DNA of 64,000 nucleotides from Escarpia spicata (Eukaryota; Annelida; Polychaeta; Sabellida; Siboglinidae): NCBI GenBank assembly GCA_963995525.1, contig OZ023213.1, positions 14,407,533 to 14,471,532 of the forward strand, read 5' to 3'. Shown piece by piece: positions 25,804 to 37,656 of this stretch (position 1 is its first letter; each line of letters starts with the position of its first letter). The notes under the pieces were generated by a model. It saw only the letters and a program-made list of their open reading frames with translations, ran no database searches and was not told where the DNA came from. The position numbers and the translations under genes were made by a program.

Positions 25804-26802
25804 CTGTAGATTAATAGACAAACGAAATGTCATGTGTCATCAACTTGCATTGTTACACAGTTTTTTACAAAATTTATTCCACATGTAAATATTTCAAAAC
25901 ATGTAAATATTTAAAGTAACATTTTTCATGTGCAATATGTCAGCATATAAAAATGTTATGTAAATAGCTGAATTATTGCAAATAAAAAGCTTTAAATATT
26001 ACATATATATGCATAATATACATACGTTATCATTATTATGCTTTGTTTATTTATTGCAACGTAATAAATACCTTTCATTTCAAAACAAAAGTCTTCTCAT
26101 ACATTAATTGCGCGATCACAGGCATTGACTGTTAGAGTCGTCACCAACATAAATAAATCCAATCAACAATTACCCCTATAATGGAATGGCAATAGTCGTT
26201 ATTGTAATGCGTAACACAAAAATTTACATGTTCAAGTTGTTACATGTGTACTTAGTATGTACCTGCATACTTACACAGTGTGTCCCTTTCGATTTCTTTT
26301 CAGTGGTAATTTTTTGTGACACTAATAATCAATCGCTGCCAGAAGGACCGTGCTCGGTTTACCGGGAAGCTGCAATTAGTAATTTAATCTGATAAATCTC
26401 TGATTCATGTTGCTTTCTTGTGCGTTTTAATCTATATTATTCGATGATGTCCAACCAAGACTTTTTAAATGGTAAGAAAAATTAGACTCTAGTCCTGAAA
26501 TGGTGGATAACATAAGTTACAGTCACTACAACTTACGTTAGCCACCACAATCACCATTTTTCAAACAACAACAATAAACAGGCAGGATGTGTTTTTGTCT
26601 CTTCTTTCTTCATGGGCCTAAGACACAGGCCAAATGTTATCAACAGGAACTGTCCACAAAGAAGCTGGTTATGGAGTAAATATAGCGTAAGTTACAGGAC
26701 ACCACAATTTGGCCCAGTATTGTGCGACTTCACTCATGCTAAATTTTATTTCTTCTAATTTTCAATGTTCTCCATGTTACATTGACTACGACTAATGTGT
26801 AC

Positions 26803-27246
26803 CTTTCAGTGACACTGATGTGAAGCTCGTATGAAGCATCCTCCGTGCATTGTGATGGTAGGCATGAATCATCATCGTCGTCCTTTTCTCTGTCTTCATC
26901 ACATGACAGAGAGCTAAAAACAAATACTTATTGAATAATATTTCTTTTTTACTTCTTTTTTGTTTTAATGTCACCCACACAACTTAAGTAAAACTGAAAC
27001 AAGGCATGCATAATACAATGACTTATGTTACATGTAGATATTAGAGTAGAATATCTTACCGTAACATTCCAGCGAAGCAATACTAACATTTATAAATATG
27101 TAACTGTGAAAAATTACCCAACGGAGATATGCATGATGTCTGGTTTCTGTGATGGGCCTGCCACTGGTGAAGATAGTGATGAAGGCCCTGCCACAGGTTG
27201 GGATGATGGTGAATCGGCGGCAAAACAGAGATAATAAAAGGTAGTT
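26803..27246 (-). CDS. Two phase-matched candidate exons of an unknown gene
   Basis: On the minus strand, exon 27,246-27,118 (acceptor ttttacag, donor GG|gtaatt) is open and Ser/Pro-rich, with P-V-A-G-P-S appearing twice. Exon 26,913-26,803 (acceptor gtttttag, donor AAAG|gtacac) is acidic, with D-E-D-R-E-K-D-D-D-D-S-C. The first exits in phase 2 and the second enters with one base, so the join is in frame. The composition suggests a disordered linker. No start codon or domain is identified. Confidence 0.3.
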
Positions 27247-27264
27247 CTGTAAAAATGTATGCAA

Positions 27265-28320
27265 ATTATTATCTTGTTGACATCGAAAACATGTCATTTA
27301 AAATGCTATGCTATTTCGCCAATGTGAACGACTGCTAAAAATAGTCAGGAAATATAACAATGTTGATGCCATTGCCAATTTTGTAGGTGAATAATCAAAA
27401 ATAACACTGTTATAACGGATTATGACATTTCAGCCAGGTTTATTAACAATTGTAGCTTCAGCTAGCTGCCATTTTAATTACACAAACTTTGTCTTTAACC
27501 CACAGGCACCGACCATTTTCAGGGCACGGTATTACGCGATGCACGAAGTTAGGACACGACGATAATTATACCCGTACCAGACAATAATTTTGTTGACTAG
27601 ATGGACGATGTTTCAGCTAAGTAATCTACTTCATATTCCATTCCCCGGGGTAGCATCACGGAGTATGGACTATGTCAGTGACGATAACGTCCCGAGGCCG
27701 AGCCTGTGCCTATGCCTGTGAGTGTGAGTGTGAACGACATGATGCCTGTAAGGGAGATTTTCTATATAAATGCAACCAATCTGTCGGCATCAAATATACT
27801 TCAAGTTAAAAATATAATTTGTACGACACCATGTTCACTTGGAACTCACTGACAATAAAACACGACGACGATGTAATGCCTGGTCACTGGTGATGCGAAC
27901 TCAAGTTGAAAAACTTACATGTCAAGCAGAATTTCCGCCACTTTAATAAATTACCCATGTAGTAGACTGGAATTTGTCACGTTCTCTTTGTTTTTTCTTC
28001 GCCGCTGAACATAGTACTGCACGATGCAACATTTTCTTACCCGCCAGTACGATCGAATATCAACAACTATGCAACTTGCGTTCACGTGATCACGTACCAC
28101 GTGAGCACGCATTTCTGTCTCGTTAGTAATCAGATTTTAGCCACGCCTACAACGGCTTTCGAAAGTGATATGTGCACTTATCACTAACATTTCATGAAAC
28201 AAAATGGTTCATTAAAACATCTTTGGGCAGTCAGTACGACATAATATATATAATTTATACTATATAACATGATTTTGCAATAAAAACAAAAAAGCCACGA
28301 AGTGCGACTGTCCCTTTAAG
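27265..28320. other. Stretch without recognisable genes
   Basis: Nothing coding or repetitive stands out between the candidate exons and the direct repeat at 28,327. It may include upstream regulatory DNA of the Cys-rich gene at 28.6 kb. Confidence 0.4.
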
Positions 28321-28326
28321 TGAGGT

Positions 28327-28456
28327 GGTTTAGGTAAGTACTTTGTGGTTACTTTACCACACCACAGTGGTTATATTGCTATAAATATGTTGGTTTAGGT
28401 AAGTACTTTGTGGTTACTTTACCACACCACAGTGGTTATATTGCTATAAATATGTT
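28327..28456. repeat. 65-bp tandem duplication upstream of the Cys-rich gene
   Basis: Two almost identical 65-bp units each start ggtttaggtaagtactttg and end gctataaatatgtt. A single unit is present in inverted orientation near 11,500-11,570, upstream of the dead exon of copy A. Each unit contains a strong splice-donor-like string and a TATA-like ataaata. Confidence 0.85.
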
Positions 28457-28633
28457 TTAGTTTTGGATTAGACGAAAATTAGAACATCATATGGCAACAT
28501 TTAGTTGTTATCGATTTTTATTGTTTGCATCACCAACACCCCTTTGTCTTTTAATTCATCATGACACGATTAACTTCTAACAAAATACTATTACCTGTTA
28601 TGTGACGAGACCTAATTGACTCAAACACAGATG

Positions 28634-28641
28634 TATAAATA
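28634..28641 (+). promoter_or_regulatory. TATA box of the Cys-rich secreted gene
   Basis: TATAAATA lies about 75 bases upstream of a donor (ACG|gtaagtaa at 28,713) that would end a noncoding first exon. The acceptor is ttgtag at 29,158, and the start codon follows at 29,175. Confidence 0.55.
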
Positions 28642-29174
28642 CAGCGACATTTCCACACTAGAGCATCACTTGATTCAGTCGAAAATCGGTGTATCGCATC
28701 GCCATCTAAACGGTAAGTAAGACCATTTTGTTGCGTTTACAAATATGTATTGAAATAGGTATGTGTTCTTTATTTGTTAGACGTTCACCACAAGAATGCT
28801 TTTAATTGAGCGATGCAATAACAAGTCGTTTTATATAACGAATGGGTAAATCAGAGACGTGTAAGGTATTCACTTTGTTTAGGCGTATTATGGGATGAAT
28901 GATTTAAAATATATTCTCGTTAGTGAGTTTATTTAAAGATATTGTGTGTTCTCTAACTCATGGTAAGTATTACTATCATGCATGTTATCTAACAAGACAT
29001 CCACTCAAGGTACGGGCATTAATGTTAGTAATAACAAAGCGTCATATATAAAGAATGCTGGCTTCATTACACAATTCAATGCTGAGATCCGTTGAAATAA
29101 TTACAAACATAATTAAGTGTTATGACCTAACATATAAAAACACTGGATATAATTGTAGGTGAAAACCAGACATC

Positions 29175-29601
29175 ATGGCGAAGTTGTTCATTGCACTGCT
29201 GGCTCTCGTTGCTGTATATGCCGCTGAAGGTGCAGTATTATTATAAACTAAATAGTCTGGTCGTGTGTTTGTGTTTGTGTCCTCGTTCGCGTGCACGAGC
29301 GCATATGCGCGTGCTTTGGGATAATTTTGCCTAATCGTGTTTGACTGTGTGTGTGTGTGCGCGCGTGCGTGCGTGCATGCGAATTGGTGTGTGTGTGTAT
29401 TCTAATCGGATGGAATGTTGGATCACATTGAACAATTCGAAGGTTTCTTTGCTTTTCCTTTCAGCGAACTACCGTTACGACGGATGTTGGAACGGCTGCG
29501 ACTACGATTGCTGCAGGAATCGTCGCTCTAACTACTTCTACCCGTCACTGGTGAAGCCTCTGCCCTACTACTACAGATGTGTCGGCAGGAGAGTTGTGTA
29601 G
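29175..29601 (+). CDS. Small secreted Cys/Tyr-rich protein, probably truncated by a stop
   Basis: Coding exons are 29,175-29,229 and 29,465-29,601 (intron phase 1; donor GAAG|gtgcag, acceptor ctttcag), giving 63 residues. Residues 1-18 form a signal peptide (M-A-K-L-F-I-A-L-L-A-L-V-A-V-Y-A). The mature part has Cys spaced C-x3-C-x3-C-C, then about 25 residues, then one Cys. That is five Cys, an odd number for a disulfide-bonded peptide. After the TAG, the same frame continues with three more Cys to a good donor (29,648). Exon 1 in copy A reads TAC at this codon. The reading is therefore a recent nonsense truncation of an eight-Cys module. Function is unknown; secreted ligand, matrix or adhesive, antimicrobial and toxin-like roles are all open. 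Confidence 0.6.
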
Positions 29602-29689
29602 GGTCGTTGCCCCTTGGATCGATGCGTCACTGTGTCTGGAAGCTGTGGTAAGAGTAGCCGTCACACTGCTCAACATTTAATTTACAGTC

Positions 29690-30480
29690 ACACATCCATG
29701 GCGAACCATACTTCTTTCATGTCTGGCATTTTCTGATCCTCCTTTTTCATCCAGATCCTCCATGATGATCAGCAGGTCACGAAGTGATATGTTTTTTTTA
29801 ACTTCTGCTTCCAGGTTTGAATACAATTCTTCCTCTTTCTCTTATTCTGCATTGTTCGTTAGAGCATAACACTGCAAGATGCTAATGTTCAGCTACTTCT
29901 TTTTAAATGTAGTATACAAGAATGTTTCACTAACAGGTGTCCATTCCAAAAGAAAATTACGTAGGCCTTTCTTGAGAAACAAGAGTACACATACATGGTG
30001 TTGGCCATCGTTTCTGCCAAAATATAGCATCGCATCTCCTCTCTGTGTATTGTGGTCACCTGTGCATGTCCACTTACAATCATTGATTCCTAGGATGTCG
30101 ATCCCATTTACTCTCATTTCATGTGTGACTTGCGTGGTCTTGCCTGTATCGTACATAGTTCTAACATTCCACAATCCTATCTTTGTTTTGGTTTTAGCGT
30201 CTACAGTTGGTGGTCTTGCTGTGAGAGCTTCCCAAAGGTTTTCACTGACACTGGACATACTTGCTGTCACCTGCTATACCGTCGCAGGACACCTAGGAGT
30301 ACAGTTTCTTGTTTCCCTTTTCGTAACATTTCATTTTTTTATGAGATGAGGTCGTTGGCCTCATGCTTAACCTCCAAACTTGGACGGCTGGGAAATTGGC
30401 TTTTGTTTGGACTATCCTTCGAACTGTCCTGCATGAATACACCAGCCAGGAGTCTTTGGTGGACATAAGCAACGCACTGA
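29690..30480 (-). mobile_element. LINE 5'-end fragment (AP endonuclease)
   Basis: The minus strand reads K-I-G-L-W-N-V-R-T-M-Y-D-T-G-K-T, the N-terminal strand and metal-binding Asn region of LINE endonucleases. It continues with N-G-I-D-I-L-G-I-N-D-C-K-W-T and L-L-E-W-T-P-V-S-E-T-F-L. It is the same family as 13,690-16,640. The reverse transcriptase is missing, so this is a broken remnant downstream of the Cys-rich gene. Confidence 0.8.
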
Positions 30481-30684
30481 AATATATATACATTGCTTTG
30501 AGGAATTTATCAAATGTTTGAATGCTCTATACAAACGACTTCGGTTAAAACGAGAGTTTCTATGATGTATTTAAAATGTTACGTAAATAATAATATATGC
30601 ACATTGGAACTTGTATATGTTAACATTTCCGCGATGCAAATCGGGAACCACGTTGTTGGGAACTGTCTGCACTATTAGGAAAAC

Positions 30685-30965
30685 AAATGCGCAGTGGCTC
30701 AGTGTCTAGAGAAACGCACTCTCACGCACCTATATACACAACTAACCAGTGTGTATATAGGTGCCTCTGCTGCCGTGTCGCACCTTTGGCAAGTTATTTC
30801 ACTCAGCTTTACGATTGAGTACCTCACAATAGGCTGTGGTGAATATTTATGTAAGAATAATGTTCATGCATTAATTGCAGAGTGGCTGAGTGTTTCACAG
30901 AAACATCGCGATGGTGTTCGACTGAACGGGTCTGCCAGAAAGTAAAGGGTAAAGCGCTTTGAACA
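30685..30965 (+). repeat. tRNA-derived SINE, copy 3
   Basis: Same head (gtggctcagtgtctagag) and body as copies 1 and 2, with a small inserted inverted repeat (acctatatacacaact and gtgtatataggt) in the tRNA-like region. Confidence 0.6.
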
Positions 30966-31930
30966 GTCCAGACGATTACGCTGTACAACAACCTTTTTTA
31001 TTCTCCAAGTCTCGCGTACATGTCTTATTACCCAGAGTCTTTTAAAGGCTCGTATCAGATTTCAGACAGATGTTCAAAGATTGTTTGAACGATTTGCGTG
31101 ATTTCATTGGTTGTTCTGAACAACATAAATTGTGCAACCTACGTAACGTCTTAAAAATGTTGCTTCACAGACGACACGTGCAGCGTTTGAAAATACTGGT
31201 ACATCATTTGTTTTATACGACGTTGTTGAATGATTTCGGAAACCGTTCTGTGCGTTTGTACTGGTGAAGCTTAAATTTTTCATTTGAAAAAAAACACACC
31301 ACCATTTATAATATTTTATGGCTTCACATTTGCGAAGTAGTGGTGTGATTCATTACATACTGACATTCAAAGCCTGGCGGTGTCCGGTATTCAACAACGA
31401 CATGCTGTTTATACAGCAAAAACATGTGTACAGAGCCTGTGACAGCGGACGTTACAATGACTCAATCGTCGGTAGGTTATTGGAGCCACCGTCAGCCGTG
31501 CTGGTTCTTTTAAAGGCTCGTGCCAGATTTTAGACAGATGTTCAAAGATTGCTTCAACTATTCGAGTGATTTCATTGGTTGTTTTGAACAATGTAAACTG
31601 TCCACCCTACGTAACGGCTTAACAAATTGTTGCTTGACCGACGAAACGCGAAGCGTTGGAGAAAACTGTTACATAATTTGTTTTAAACGACGGGGTTGAG
31701 TAATGTGGGAAATATGGACAAAGCGAGCATGTAGAGATAGAATGTTCTCTGAATATACGTCCTACACGTTCGCTGTATCCAGCTACTGTTTTGCAATTAA
31801 TATGTTGTGTCGGTGTCTTTACTTCAATATCCACCAAATTAGTCATGCTTGTTCCTGAAAAAAACATTCTGTACAATTATTCTGCCAGAAAAACATTGTA
31901 ATTATATTTTCCTTCTGAGCTTATGTGTAT

Positions 31931-32018
<88 letters not shown>

Positions 32019-32096
32019 GTGTGTGTGTGTGCGTGTATGTGTGTTTGTGTGTGTATGGTGTGCGTGTGTGAGTGTGTGCGTGTGTGTATGTGTTTG
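31931..32096. repeat. (GT)n microsatellite
   Basis: GT tract with later GTAT and GCGT interruptions, in the inverted part of copy C. Confidence 0.97.
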
Positions 32097-33358
32097 TGTG
32101 AAGTGTCGTGTACGTCCTCTGACGCTGGATACCGCGATGGTGTCATTGTGTCGTTGAGGTCAGCAATCTTGTAAGATTCACCATGGAAATGCGGGTTTAC
32201 TGTGCTCTTTTCATATCCACGACCTCAATTGGAGCTGGCTCTTGTTTGTTGGACTGCTTGTTCTACGCTGCTCCTGGGTGGACAAATGTTTGCATATAAA
32301 CGCACAAAATGTTGTTTATTGCGAATATATTGGGTCTCCCGGAAACAGCAATTACAGTGTTGTATGAGGTGTACATAATGTATTGCAAGAACTCCCAGTC
32401 GCACGCAAACCACGGTATTTTACCCTATCGTAATGGACACCGGCCTGATCAATCTCATTTAAGAAAGGAACACCTGACCGGCTTCCATTCTGGCCCAAGA
32501 AGCGTCCAAAATAGTCCTGGAGGCATATATTAATATATACGTAACTAACAATACGTACTATATTACGTTTCCAGATATTACATGTGGTATTGCATGAGGA
32601 CATCGTCAACTCCCGATCGCACACATACCGCCGGACGGTACTCCATCGTACGAACAACGTTTTTGGTTTCAGTATTGGTCCACATAATTCCAGTTAATGT
32701 ATCAGTGAGAGCCAAAATGGACAAAATAACAAACAAAAAGAGCAATGCTTTATACAGGGTTTAATGTTTAAAAAATCGAATAACGTTTATTAGATAACAA
32801 AATGTTATAAGTGCACATAAAGCAGACATGTAGAGAACGCATTGGGCATGTCCTTAAACACCAATAAGGTTTTGCGTTCAAGTCTTGAGCAAAATAATTC
32901 ACGGTCGGCTGTGTTATCACCATTGCTGGCGAACTTCTATAAAATAAACACATTCAGGTAATATTCTGAAACTCCTCAAAGTAATTAAATGAAGCGCGTA
33001 AACCATAACGCGCAGTGCATGCTGGTTTGGACTCCAAACCGTTATAAGTGGACGTATTGTAACGACATTTTTACTGTTTGAGTGATGATTGTTGACTTTA
33101 ACCCTCATTTATAGGTTTCCATAAACAGTTTTTTGCGATACTTTACATAGACAAAACATATGCGCATGCAGACATTCAACAACCAGATAGGCATACTTAC
33201 GGAATATATTACTTATATGAATGTACAGGTGAATATACTGATAACAGATAATTATTAATTACGTAAATACCATTATAATTATGGCGTCCTCTCACAATCT
33301 CTCGAGACTTTCTAAGTAGACAATATTTATTATAATACTACACGGAAACAATATGATA

Positions 33359-33364
33359 GTCCTC
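33359..33364. repeat. Left target-site duplication, gtcctc
   Basis: Immediately outside the left terminus and identical to 38,459-38,464. Only one copy is present in the empty site. Confidence 0.85.
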
Positions 33365-34170
33365 AGTAGTAATAGGGGAGGTGTACAGTGTATACATTGA
33401 TTGAAGCCGGTGGAACCCCATGTTAAGAGATAGGGATTTGAGCCAGACCGCGCACAGCGCGCACAAATACGGTCACTGGTTAAAGGATAGGATTTTTAAC
33501 ACGGGAGAGATAGGAATCCCCCCAAATCTTGTAAACGACTTCTCGCATACCGCTCCTGGGTTAAAGATAGGAATTTTTAACATGGGAGAGATAGGGATCC
33601 CCCCAAAACGGGTAAACGAGAAATCTCATTTACAATTAACTTCCGATTTACTCCGAAAACGGTTTTCGAGAGGCGCATTTTGCGCATTACCACTCCCGGG
33701 TTAAAGATAGGGCTTTTTAACGTGGGAGAGATAGGGATTTCCCCAAAACTTGTAAACGAAAACGGCGGATTTTCTCATAGTCTACAGCCGGGTTAAAGCA
33801 TAGGAAATGTTCACCCCATGTTAAAGCATAGGCCATTTTTATTGCAAAGGTATCCGACCACTTTTCGATTTTTTATCCCGGGTTAAAGCATAGGCCATTT
33901 TTATCGCAAAGGTACGCGACCACTTTTTGAATAAAATAACATATACCGAACACCATTTGAACATGTCACACACGAGATTGCTTGGCACGGAGGCCAAGTC
34001 TTCGCCAAGGAACCGAGCCGTTATTTGTTTGACTATGACATGTCGAAAATGTGGTGTTATAGTAAGGCGTCATGTATAACAAAAGGGTTATAAATTCAAC
34101 GGAGACCGTTTTGTCTGAAGTAATGTATACGAAATGTACATATACATATAGAACTATGTTATATCACATC
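33365..34170 (+). repeat. Left terminal inverted repeat
   Basis: About 800 bp, near-identical to the complement of 37,657-38,458. It contains seven copies of a GGTTAAAG(C)ATAGG-like motif (starting near 33,421, 33,478, 33,559, 33,699, 33,791, 33,820 and 33,881). Three of these sit in a larger unit with GGGAGAGATAGG and CCCCAAA. The 94-codon open frame in it is present in both TIRs and simply translates these repeats. Confidence 0.9.
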
Positions 34171-35946
34171 TCGGTCATAGTCTCGTCTCATGTCTCGTGT
34201 GATGTGTCATCCGAAATCTCGTGACACATCTCGGTCATAGTCTCGTCTCTTGTCTCGTGTGATGTGTCATCCGAAGTCTCGTGACACATCTCGGTCATAG
34301 TCTCGTCTCTTGTCTCGTGTGATGTGTCATCCGAAGTCTCGTGACACATCTCGGTCACAGTCTCGTCTCTTGTCTCGTGTCATCCGAAGTCTCGTGACAC
34401 ATCTCGGTCATAGTCTCGTCTCTTGTCTCGTGTGATGTGTCATCCGAAGTCTCGTGACACATCTCGGTCATAGTCTCGTCTCTTGTCTCGTGTGATGTGT
34501 CATCCGAAGTCTCGTGACACATTTCGGTCATAGTCTCGTCTCTTGTCTCGTGTGATGTGTCATCCGAAGTCTCGTGACACATCTCGGTCATAGTCTCGTC
34601 CCTTGTCTCGTGTGATGTGTCATCCGAAGTCTCGTGACACATCTCGGTCATAGTCTCGTCTCTTGTCTCGTGTCATCCGAAGTCTCGTGAGACTTCTCGG
34701 TCATAGTCTCGTCTCATGTGATGTGTCATCCGAAGTCTCGTGACACATCACGGTCATAGTCTCGTCTCTTGTCTCGTGTCATCCGAAGTCTCGTTTCATA
34801 TCTCGGTCACAGTCTCGTCTCGTGTGATGTGTCATCCGAAGTCTCGTGACACATCTCGGTCATAGTCTTGTCTCTTGTCTCGTGTCATCCGAAGTCTCGT
34901 GACACATCTCGGGCATAGTCTCGTCTCTTGTCTCGTGTCATCCGAAGTCTCGTAACACATCTCGGTCATAGTCTCGTCTCTTGTCTCGGGTCATCCGTAG
35001 TCTCGTGTGATGTGTCATCCGTAGTCTCGTGACATAACGTGTGATGTGTCATCCGTAATCTTGTGACATAACGCGTGATGTGCCATCCGTAGTCTCGCGG
35101 CATCTCTTGTCTCGTCGGTACTTTCGCGTGATGTGTCATCCGTAATCTTGTGTGATGTGACATCCGAAGTCTCGTGATATAACGCGTGATGTGTCATCCG
35201 TAGTCTCGCGGCATCTCTTGTGCTGTGTCATCCGTAATCTTGTGTGATGTGACATCCGAAGTCTCGTGATATAACGCGTGATGAGCCATCCGTAGTCTCG
35301 CGGCATCTCTTGTCTCGACGGTACTCTTGCGTGATGTGTCATCCGTAATCTTGTGTGATGTGACATCCGAAGTCTCGTGATATAACGTGTGATGTGTCAT
35401 CCGTAATCTTGTGACATAACGCGTGATGTGTCATCCGTAGTCTCGCGGCATCTCTTGTGATGTGTCATCCGTAATCTTGTGACATAATGCGTGATGTGTC
35501 ATCCGTAATCTTGTGTGATGTGACATCCGTAGTCTCGTGTGATGTGTCATTCGAAGTCTCGTAACACATCTTGGGCATAGTCTCGTCTCTTGTCTCGTCG
35601 GTACTCTCGTGTGATGTTTCATCCGTAGTCTCGTGTGATGTGTCATCCGTAGTCTCGTGACATAACGTGTGATGTGTCATCCGTAATCTTGTGACATAAC
35701 GCGTGATGTGCCATCCGTAGTCTCGCGGCATCTCTTGTCTCGTCGGTACTTTCGCGTGATGTGTCATCCGTAATCTTGTGTGATGTGACATCCGAAGTCT
35801 CGTGATATAACGCGTGATGTGTCATCCGTAGTCTCGCGGCATCTCTTGTCTCATCGGTACTCTCGCGTGAGGTGTCATCCGTAATCTTGTGTGATGTGAC
35901 ATCCGAAGTCTCGTGACATAACGTGTGATGTGACATCCGTAGTCTC
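34171..35946. repeat. 60-bp minisatellite and its variants
   Basis: Up to about 34,980 the unit includes tctcggtcatagtctcgtct and gtcatccgaagtctcgtgac with a 60-bp period. After that, related units with ccgtaatcttgtgtgatgtg form a higher-order pattern of roughly 120-180 bp. On the minus strand the 60-bp units stay in frame (20-residue repeats rich in Thr, Asp, His and Glu). Confidence 0.92.
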
Positions 35947-35952
35947 GTGACA

Positions 35953-36524
35953 TACACACACTCACTCACTCACTCACTCACTCACTCACTCACTCACTCA
36001 CTCACTCACTCACTCACTCACTCACTCACTCACTCACTCACTCACTCACTCACTCACTCACTCACTCACTCACTCACTCACTCACTCACTCACTCACTCA
36101 CTCACTCACTCACTCACTCACTCACTCACTCACTCACTCACTCACTCACTCACTCACTCACTCACTCACTCACTCACTCACTCACTCACTCACTCACTCA
36201 CTCACTCACTCACTCACTCACTCACTCACTCACTCACTCACTCACTCACTCACTCACTCACTCACTCACTCACTCACTCACTCACTCACTCACTCACTCA
36301 CTCACTCACTCACTCACTCACTCACTCACTCACTCACTCACTCACTCACTCACTCACTCACTCACTCACTCACTCACTCACTCACTCACTCACTCACTCA
36401 CTCACTCACTCACTCACTCACTCACTCACTCACTCACTCACTCACTCACTCACTCACTCACTCACTCACTCACTCACTCACTCACTCACTCACTCACTCA
36501 CTCACTCACTCACACACACACACA

Positions 36525-36603
<79 letters not shown>

Positions 36604-36623
36604 ACACACACACACACACTCAC
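35953..36623. repeat. (TCAC)n array followed by CA/TCAC tract
   Basis: About 140 perfect copies of the tetranucleotide CACT/TCAC run to about 36,512, then CA repeats with scattered CACTCA. The 258-codon Thr-His-Ser-Leu frame is an artefact. Confidence 0.97.
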
Positions 36624-36790
36624 AACCTCCTCCTCAACACGTCCATCTCTAGCTCTCCTCCTCCTCAACACGTCCATCTCTAGCCCTCCTCCTCCTCCTC
36701 CTCCTCAACACGTTCATCTCTAGCCCTCCTCCTCCTCAACACGTCTATCTCTAACCCTCCTCCTCCTCCTCCTCCTCCTCAACACGTTCA
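36624..36790. repeat. CCT-rich minisatellite
   Basis: About five units of aacacgtccatctctagc separated by variable (CCT)n runs. Confidence 0.85.
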
Positions 36791-37656
36791 TTCACATAGC
36801 ATGTTTATTTAAATAGATGAGGCTTGAATAGGGAATACCCCTTCAAAACAGTTTACAAACAGGATACCCACTGTAAGTACTATGATATTCTGACAAATAC
36901 TGTTACACGACAAACAGTTTGACAAAAATATTACACAGATAGCTGGTACTTTGAATGTTTTAGCTGCCAAGTTCGTATAATTTCCTATGCCTTATTAACA
37001 CGGGACCGAATCACAGATGTTTTTTCAACACAGAGCCTTTGTTTATACCGGATTGATTTATACCGGTTCATACCAGTTCATACCAGTTAACAGGGAAATT
37101 TTTCACTCGATATAGCATGTTTGTCATTGGTTATGAGCTGTTTGTCAGTGTTTGTAAGTTGTTTGTCAGTGGTTATGAGCTGTTTGTCAGTGTTTGTAAG
37201 GTGTTTGTCCGTGGTTATGCGTTGTAGGCCAGATAGCCTTTAGCCTCTATGCTATGCCTATGCTATGGCTATGCTTTATCCGGTTTGGACCTTTGTTTTT
37301 GAACCTATGTAAATATATAGACTAGGAGAGGCCTACACCTAATCAAATGGTCCACAACCTACGACATATAACAATAGGTACTATTGCGCATACGCAATTA
37401 CTTATTTAATTGACGTCACATGAAGGGATTACATTACATACGCGCAAGTTCAATACGAGGTCTAACCAAAGTACTACCTGCTTGACCAACTCACTTCGTG
37501 TACAAAATTACAGCGCGTACCATGACGTCATATAGGGTGCGCGTGCTTGCGACAAACAAACGTGTCCAGACACGTCTCGAGTACGGTTTTTTGTAACAGA
37601 CACCAAAGGGCTAATTCCAAAATGGGCACTCTGTTCGAAAAACGAGGCTATAGGCT
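36791..37656. other. Unique interior of the long-TIR element
   Basis: No open frame of note. A small tandem repeat (gagctgtttgtcagtg with tttgtaag, at about 37,105-37,225) and short ttcataccagtt repeats near 37,065 are present. This segment is the best candidate for a diagnostic probe of the family. Confidence 0.6.

Larger units (their letters stand above)
30580..32100 (+). repeat. Segmental duplication, partial copy C (rearranged)
   Basis: 30,580-31,690 matches 5,335-7,000 of copy A directly, with the ~780-bp block absent. From about 31,700 the match switches to the reverse complement of 8,600-8,920 and its CA/GT tract. A ~70-base stretch around 31,500-31,600 repeats 31,035-31,120. Confidence 0.7.

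Noticed and set aside
29341..29464. Extended upstream reading into the intron of the Cys-rich gene
   Set aside because: The ATG lies in a GT-rich intron. A clear acceptor and the signal-peptide exon upstream give a better model.
33420..33704. 94-codon protein present twice (also 38,119-38,403 on the other strand)
   Set aside because: It is the translation of subterminal repeats in both TIRs; duplication is structural, not a sign of coding.
35947..36723. 258-codon Thr-His-Ser-Leu open frame
   Set aside because: Pure translation of a tetranucleotide array inside a mobile element.
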